From Sesamum alatum (lineage: Eukaryota; Streptophyta; Magnoliopsida; Lamiales; Pedaliaceae), in contig JACGWO010000002.1 in assembly GCA_034509735.1 (NCBI GenBank), positions 47,799,115 through 47,863,114 on the forward strand: a DNA stretch of 64,000 bases, in the 5' to 3' direction. This document shows positions 57,294 through 64,000 of this stretch, piece after piece. The notes beneath the pieces were generated by a model that searched no databases, was not told the origin of the DNA, and saw only the letters and a list, made by a program, of their open reading frames with translations. Each line of letters begins with the position of its first letter. Position 1 is the stretch's first letter. The position numbers and the translations under genes are program-made.

Positions 57294-57358
57294 TACTCGG
57301 TGATAAGAAGACAAGATATTACCTCAAACGAAATGGAAAGCCGATGGATCCTAGGTGT

Positions 57359-60300
57359 TCAGTTTCTTGAACAACCAAAGCATTGTCTAAAAGAAAACAA
57401 AGTGCGAGAACGTGGCTTTACAGGCTCCGGCTCAAGGCTTTTGCGCGGAAAATGTTTATAGAAAGCTTGCACAGCTCCCGCAACACCATCCTCATTTTCC
57501 ATTGCTTTTGCCAGTTCTAGAGCTCGTTGTTTCACCTGTTGCATTGTAGGATCATTAGACAAGAAATCTCTCGGATGAGCTGGAAGAAATAAATTTTAAA
57601 GGAAATAAAGAGACTCCCATTTGGGTTGTAGGCTCGTAATGCATCTTAAAAATTAGTCTAAGTCAGATACGTTCAGGCACAATTTTGACACAACTACAAG
57701 GACAGCTACCTATCAACTGTAGATAACTTGGGCACTTGCAACATGGAAAGACATTATAAATCTATTCACAGTAATAATTCATAATTGGGTCGTCGAAATG
57801 TACGCCAGACGATGACGTTCGGACAGGCCCACACTCCCAACATTACAAAGCTAACGCAGGAACCTCAATTTGACATGCATAAACAGCAGTTGGTAGATGG
57901 CACCAATAACGCATTGTGGGGAAGATTTGGCATCTAATAAATGCAACAAGAAACTCGTGCAACAATAAAATAGAAAGCAACACATACGATCGATCCAACT
58001 TGAAAGATGAAAGAATCACAAGGCCTAGTCAATGATTAATTATCCAGATTCGAGAAATTGGGCACCCAAACAAACGAAAAATGCTCGGTACCTTAGGATC
58101 GAGCATGAACCGTATGGCATCTACCAACTTCTCAAGGGAAAATTCATCAACCGGAATGGGTATGGGACCCACTCCCCGGGCATGCACCTGGTCTCCCCAA
58201 AATGGTTGGTCTCCAAAGAAAGGTACTATGGTAGTTGGGCACTACAACGCGGAAACGGAAGTTAGAAGAAAGAAAAACTTATTAAATGTAAAGAAAGTGG
58301 CGGAAATGATAATTACAGCAGCTTTAAGACCGGCAGCTGTTGTTCCGGCACCTCCATGATGAACCTACGAAATATGGAAGAAAGACCCAATCAGATCGTC
58401 TATCAAGCGACCAGAGATTCAAAAAGTAGTAATACATACACACATCGAAAGTGGTAAATGGAGAGTATTATTGTAACAATTTAAACTCACTTGGACAAAC
58501 AAACAATACAGCCCTCTTCATTTCCATTTTTAATTTCAGGTTTCAATTTACATATCTTTAATCGATGTTTTTTGCCTAGAAATAATGTGTTCGGAGTTAA
58601 GTTGTGAAGTCTAACTTTATTGAATCGAATATGATGTTTAATCTATTGCAAGTAAAGCTAAGAGTTGAAATCGAAATAGAATCAAACATGGCCTAAGTGA
58701 CTTACCACAGCAGCACATCGAGTAAACAGCCAATCATGCGGACAATTATCCAATAAGTAGACAAAGTCTTTTGGCTCTGTCACTGAGAAAAGAATATCAG
58801 AAGGTTGTTTGCAACTGCACGCCCATAAAATGCAATAATATTTTGCTCGACTTCAAGCGAAAAGAAAGAGGAAGATGACATACAGTTTCCTAAGCCACCC
58901 CAGCCTTTGTTAATGATACCACGCTGCCCCGTAATTTCAAGAGCTTGAACAATTATCTGAGTCATCCTTTCAGGCTCTTCGACAGGCTGAAAGACACAGA
59001 GAAATAAAAACGAAACTTTTTGCTTCATCCCACAATCCAAAAACCAATAGAAATTACAAAAACCCTATTTCTTCATGTATATTTTCAGTAGAAATTGATG
59101 ATCAAGTATACACAACAACATGCAATATTAACATCCACCTGGTCTCAGACTTTGAAGAACCAAAATAAATAAATGAATAAAATAGGAGAAAAAATTGTAG
59201 TCTGATACTTACAAGACTTCCAAACCCAATATAAATCGGCGCTTCACCATTTTTAAGCCACTGCACAAGTGAATCCGGCGGTACATAATTTGAGGCAAGG
59301 TCCAGGAAACAAAACCCGACCACATCAATATTTGGTCCCCAGTCTGCAACGTCAGAGTAAATCCGCACAGTATGCAAATAATTTTACAGTCGAAATATTT
59401 TGTTTTTCTTTTCACTTCTTTTAGTGCAGACAAACTACACGAGACCATATGTCACAAACTAAGCATGGATTATAAATTATGCCATCAATGTCGGGTCATG
59501 AAGGTGAAGTCTGACCTGACTCAACTCAGATCTAAAAAAACTTTTGGCATACACTTTATTGTCAGGTAAATTTGTAATTTTCAAATGACTTCAAGACATC
59601 CTAATATAAATAAATTATGGGTGGCTGTCTACTGCAATCATATGAAATTTTGTCCTAGTAATAGAGAAATTACCTTTTGGTTTAGGAACAAGATGAGGAC
59701 TCCAAATATAAGCATAAGGAACATGTGGAGGCGAACTATAGGAACCACTTAGATAAGTGACGGGTCTTAGTCTTAGTTTTTTCTTCCTGAACTCATTTAT
59801 CATATCACGTATTCCCAGCCAGATCAGAGCATCAACGATCTGATAGGATAACTGCAACAAAGAAAAACGGAAATCAATTACGAGAATTCATGTTAGATTT
59901 ATTTCTAAATATGTATATATGTGTAAGTATTGGTATGTACTCACTCTATATCCAACTGGTTGCTTAACTCGAGAGAGGGGATGTGGAAATTCACTTGTAG
60001 GTCTGCAGGTTGGAGTGGTGGGGCAAACAGTGGATAAAATTCAGTATCAGAAGAAAGCAGTGGAAATAAGCTATCCCATAGTTGAAATGAGATGAAATGA
60101 CAGAGTAAACGATCAAACGTGGACAAAAGACAAATGCATGATACACTTACGTCCAAGGCATAGTGAACATTATGTGCAGCGGAACTCTTAACGCCTCAGC
60201 AACATGTATATGTCCTGAACAAAAGGTTTACACAAATCAGGTGAGAGGCTCACGAAAAGTTTCACAAGAATTACAGCATCCAAAATCATTGACGGGCAAA

Positions 60301-63300
60301 TTTTTACAATGAAAGACAAGAGATTGAACTTCTAAAATAATCTACTTTTATGGTATGAAGTCGAGCAATCACCAACTAATATCAATCTAAAACAAAGATT
60401 ATTGTTCTCATGCATTTAAGTTTGATAACTGTTTAATATGTTAGACAATTAGCTGAAATTATGTGGAAAAATCATGCAGCATTGTCACTTTCGAGAGTCT
60501 GATTCCAGATGGGACAACTTTTTAACTAGTGTATGGTTATCTTTTTTTTTTTTTTTCAGTAGATTATGACTTTGATTTGAAAAAGTGAATAGCTGAGAAG
60601 AAAGAGAAAGTGAGAAAAGTGACAACCATGACCTCTGTCAACCTAATATTTTCAGCCAATACAGCTAATCTCAAGTGAATTTGTAGCAAAAGTATTCTTT
60701 AAGAAGAAATAAAACTAAATCGAAAAATATACATTATCTTACCATACGCGGGGGGATTGGCAATTATTGCATCTGCCTTGAATGGAACTTTTGTGTCAGG
60801 ATCAGGATCTACACATGCAGGAAGCAGAGAGAAAATGATCTCTTTTATTTGGTTTCGTTGAATATGTATTTCGGAAGGTCCAGATGGCAAAAACCCTTTA
60901 TTCTTAACCATGTCTGCAAAAAACATACACGCGGAAATTACTTTATTGGTTGAGTCGAAAACATTTCTCCTGCAGAGACAACTTGGATTTGAAACTGAGC
61001 ATTAATTTTGTTCACGGAAAACGGAGGGAGGCACAGCTTTTTCTACTACATCATAACTTTTTTCACTAGAAGGAATTCAAACAGGATATGGCCTTAATTT
61101 TGTTTTTTCTTCCATAGTATGAACATAATCATTGCCTTTATAAGTACTCTGAAAATTTATGGTATACTTTGTCGATATCTATGTTGTATTTGCCAGACCC
61201 CATACTCCTTGTTTCACTACAATTAAAAAGTTAAGAGCTGTAATGGAATGTAACTGGTTAGAATGTCCAGTGGTGTAGAATCACGCACAAATGGCCTAAG
61301 CAATAGAGTTATAGATTGAGTAGTCGGATCTAACAAATTTCAAGACCGTACAAATGAGATAAACCCATTTGAATGTGCAAACTGAACTGAGACATATTGA
61401 ACTTGCGAACATTAATCCTGCATACATGAGAGAAAGAAGAAAAATGCAGGCAATGTGCTACATGCTGGTGGTGGCAAATGTGGGTATGGTAGAGTACTAT
61501 GCTGTAATATCCAGCAAGGAATCAAGATGATAACTGGCAGAAACATTCACCTTGGGGTTTCTGCAGAAAGAAGGTTCTTGAGGGCTCAATCATAAATTTT
61601 TACAACTGTCAAAGCTACCACAAGATCTTGCAAGAAGATCCAAAAAGTCAAGAAATAATGCAACTAAACAATCAACTCATTCACCCTCCTCGAAACTTAT
61701 CCCCCATTGTTATAACACCAAACTTTACATTATGAGCTAGATAGAGCTACCTCGACATTGATAACTAGCTGATGTCAAAATGGATTTGTTCGATCAGTAC
61801 ATATAACTTTAACCAGATTAAGTCATCTCCTTCTCGTTAAGTAAACCTATCAAGACTTCTGATTTCAAGGCAAATTCACTCACTAAGACGTGCCTCTAAA
61901 ACTGCTTGACACTTGAAGTCCGAGTCACATATATCTTTTTAAACAACCTATCCTTGTCCACAAAATGCATTAATGCAATCACAATATATAGAAGAGCTAG
62001 ACAAGCTCACTTAACACAAAAGAGGTTCAACTATAGTCTGTCTTATTGTTCGAGGAAAGTTCAATTTCAAAAGATAAAGAGCAGCCTACTATCCATAGTC
62101 AAATCATGCACAAGAGATGAAAACCCGTGACAAGGAAAAGGGGGGAGAATTAGGAGCAGAATAAATAAGTTAAACAAGAACTCACAAGCAGCAAGGACTT
62201 TTGGGTCTCCACCAAGAGGGAAAAATTCCAAGCCAGCGGATAAGACAAATTCTTTGAAATTAGCATGGGTTGCTAGTCTCACTCTGTGACCATCTACCTG
62301 CCAGGAGATCAATTGAATAAAAATTATGAACATACAGGACCATTCAAAGGCCAAAGTAGTGCAACACAAAACTCAAATACATGGTCATACGCTTCAAATC
62401 AAATGCAAGAGCATTGATAAAGTAATAATAATCAATGAAACCATGAGTCAGAGGATCAATACAACCAAGTGAATAGAGAACATAATTGGGCAAGAAAATG
62501 GTCCGATATTGGAAGAATAATATTCAAAAGAGAAAGGATAAAAACAGATGAAAAACTTCTTGAATCAAAAATTAGATCATCACTCTTAAATGAGAACCAG
62601 CATAAGACAAATACGTACCCATTTGTCACCAGGAAAAAGGAACTCAAAATAGCAGAAGCATACAGATTCAAAGATCCAGAATGAAGGAAACAGAAGAAAA
62701 ATGTGCTATTGCTTGTCTGCAAACTACCATTAGCCAAACGACATGCAGCTAAAAGCAACCTATAACTATACAATCATTTTAAAGTCAGGACTGGGGACAA
62801 CAATGTGAGTGCATCTGGAAAGGCATTTTGAATCATGCATAATAAGATAAAACTGTCTCTTTACCTGTAAACGTTTTCCAATGGCAACAAATGGTTGTAC
62901 ATCTCCCCTTGTTCCAACAATTAGCATCACGATTTGAAGCGGAGGCAACAATAGAGCATCTTCAGGTTCTGAAGTTTCTTTATCTATATCTCCGTCATAT
63001 ACCACTCCAGTACCAAAATTGAGGCTCTGATGTCTGATGTCAACTGGAACGTCAAATTTTACAGTTCCATCATCTTGAATGGTGGCAAAACGTTTCAGCC
63101 ATTTAAGCTGTCAAAATGCAGGCCGAACATGTGATATTAGAAGTTCTAGTTTTGTGCTGGATAATTACTTTAAAAATTATCATATGAAAATTTAAAATGT
63201 GCCGGAGATCAGACTTTATAAATCGCAGAAAGAAACATTTTAACCTGCTTAGACATAAATCATTCAAGTATTCAAACTCTGATTCACAAATGACTATTAT

Positions 63301-63586
63301 AATCACGCTCAGCTTGCAGGATAACACAAAGAACTAAATGGACAGAAGACGAGAAATGGGAATTTACAGGAGATGAAGATAAACACACACACATATGACA
63401 TATTTCAGCTCACCTTCTTCTTCAGAGGGACTTTTTCATCTAAAAACTTCTTTGCCAACTGAATACGAGAGCGGTTTGGACTTTTCTCTATCCTAGGAGG
63501 CTGACTGGGGGTAGGACCAGAATGGTTCTCTATTGAGTTCTCCATGCTCTGAGATTTCTGCCCTGGCATAGTCCTGTCAAGAGATC
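57359..63586 (-). CDS. UGT80A2: Sterol 3-beta-glucosyltransferase, UGT80A2-like, 5' end outside window
   Basis: Thirteen minus-strand exons with continuous phase: 63586-63414, 63107-62865, 62297-62186, 60913-60743, 60214-60151, 60002-59945, 59851-59674, 59343-59213, 58986-58884, 58782-58706, 58364-58317, 58241-58092, 57535-57359, giving about 560 residues. The enzyme transfers glucose from UDP-glucose to the 3-hydroxyl of membrane sterols. The N-terminal GT28-type domain starts IVMLIVGTRGDVQPF and includes GHRVRLATHANFKEFV and MVKNKGFLPSGPSEI. The linker has FTMPWTPTSEFPHPLSRVKQ. The C-terminal domain has PIYIGFGSL, NKGWGGLGNL, and the nucleotide-sugar site HHGGAGTTAAGLKA with PFFGDQPFWG. The C-terminus FSFRQCFGCS agrees with UGT80A2 rather than UGT80B1. 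The first exon seen enters with two bases of a codon before SLDRTMPG, so further coding exon(s) lie beyond 64000. 63587-64000 reads as intron. No break was found. Confidence 0.92.
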
Positions 63587-64000
63587 CTAAGCAGTGCAGA
63601 TTAGAGTCAACAGAAAACAGATAAAATATCTTATAATAGGTGATCCAGGAAAAATTGGCAACAAAAACTGAGAAAAATTGACAGAAACTCAGTGATTAAT
63701 GAAGCAAAAATAAATGGGATTCCAGAAAAAAAAAAAAAAAAAATTCGAAGTTTAATCATCAATACTACCAAAAATCCTAAGGAGGCCACTTCTCACTAAG
63801 CTAGACCTTAATGGGATCATGAATGAGGAAATTACATAATAAACTCAGAGTAACCAAACTTCAAACCAATTCAAGAATTGTACTATTCATGTTCATAAAA
63901 TTACATTGTCAGATTGAAGTTGAGTAAAATAAACTCTTTACATTCACCAGCACTACCTGCCCATTTAAATTTGATCAAATTAGAAATTATCCAAATAACA

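Larger units (their letters stand above)
55758..57358. other. Spacer between tandem family and sterol glucosyltransferase
   Basis: It contains the tail of unit 3 (to about 56000), unremarkable sequence with several short frames, then two neighbouring copies of one foldback family (56716-56984 and 57021-57293). The last ~65 bp are the 3' flank of the minus-strand glucosyltransferase. No additional gene is supported. Confidence 0.5.

Noticed and set aside
62067..62773. Minus-strand 100-105 codon frames in the sterol glucosyltransferase region
   Set aside because: The first contains exon 62297-62186 plus intron read-through; the second lies wholly in an intron.

Overview
This window is nuclear DNA of a flowering plant, most likely a eudicot. 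It is AT-rich, its genes have many GT-AG introns, and it carries plant-specific families (U-box/ARM protein, RLCK-VII kinase, RGP, UGT80) among many small foldback elements. The species cannot be named from the sequence alone. All gene models were built by hand from reading frames, splice signals and phase continuity. There is no transcript support.

Layout. 1-6.1 kb: intergenic, with a palindromic MITE, a complete 413-bp TRIM-type LTR element (5-bp target duplication) and a foldback MITE. 6.1-8.7 kb (+): two-exon PUB9-like U-box E3 ligase. 8.9-9.5 kb: degenerate ~87-bp tandem array. 10.0-13.5 kb (+): six-exon conserved plant protein of unknown function. 13.6-14.1 kb (-): broken coding remnant. 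16.5-19.7 kb (+): five-exon RLCK-VII protein whose catalytic residues are substituted (a pseudokinase) and whose C-terminal tail appears cut by a frameshift. 21.3-24.9 kb (-): 5'-incomplete member of an unrecognised family. 29.1-31.8 kb (+): 87-residue conserved small protein. 31.9-33.0 kb (+): RGP5-like protein starting only 114 bp after the small gene's stop. 34.3-56.0 kb: three tandem copies of a 5-9 kb unit, each with one copy of the same unrecognised family on +. Unit 1 has one frameshift, unit 2 has several breaks, and unit 3 is intact (nine exons, 362 aa). 57.4-63.6 kb (-): 13 exons of a UGT80A-type sterol glucosyltransferase whose 5' end lies beyond the window.

The genes do not form an obvious pathway. 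The most unusual part is the tandem family at 34-56 kb plus its inverted relative at 21-25 kb. Intron phases are kept across all copies, but I recognise no domain. The copies show stepwise decay and contain dateable insertions: foldback elements shared by all three units, others found only in unit 2, a six-copy ~182-bp satellite in unit 2 with a single relic in unit 3, and a 1.5-kb foldback element with a 9-bp target duplication (itself hit by a CACTA-like MITE) exactly at the unit 2/unit 3 junction.
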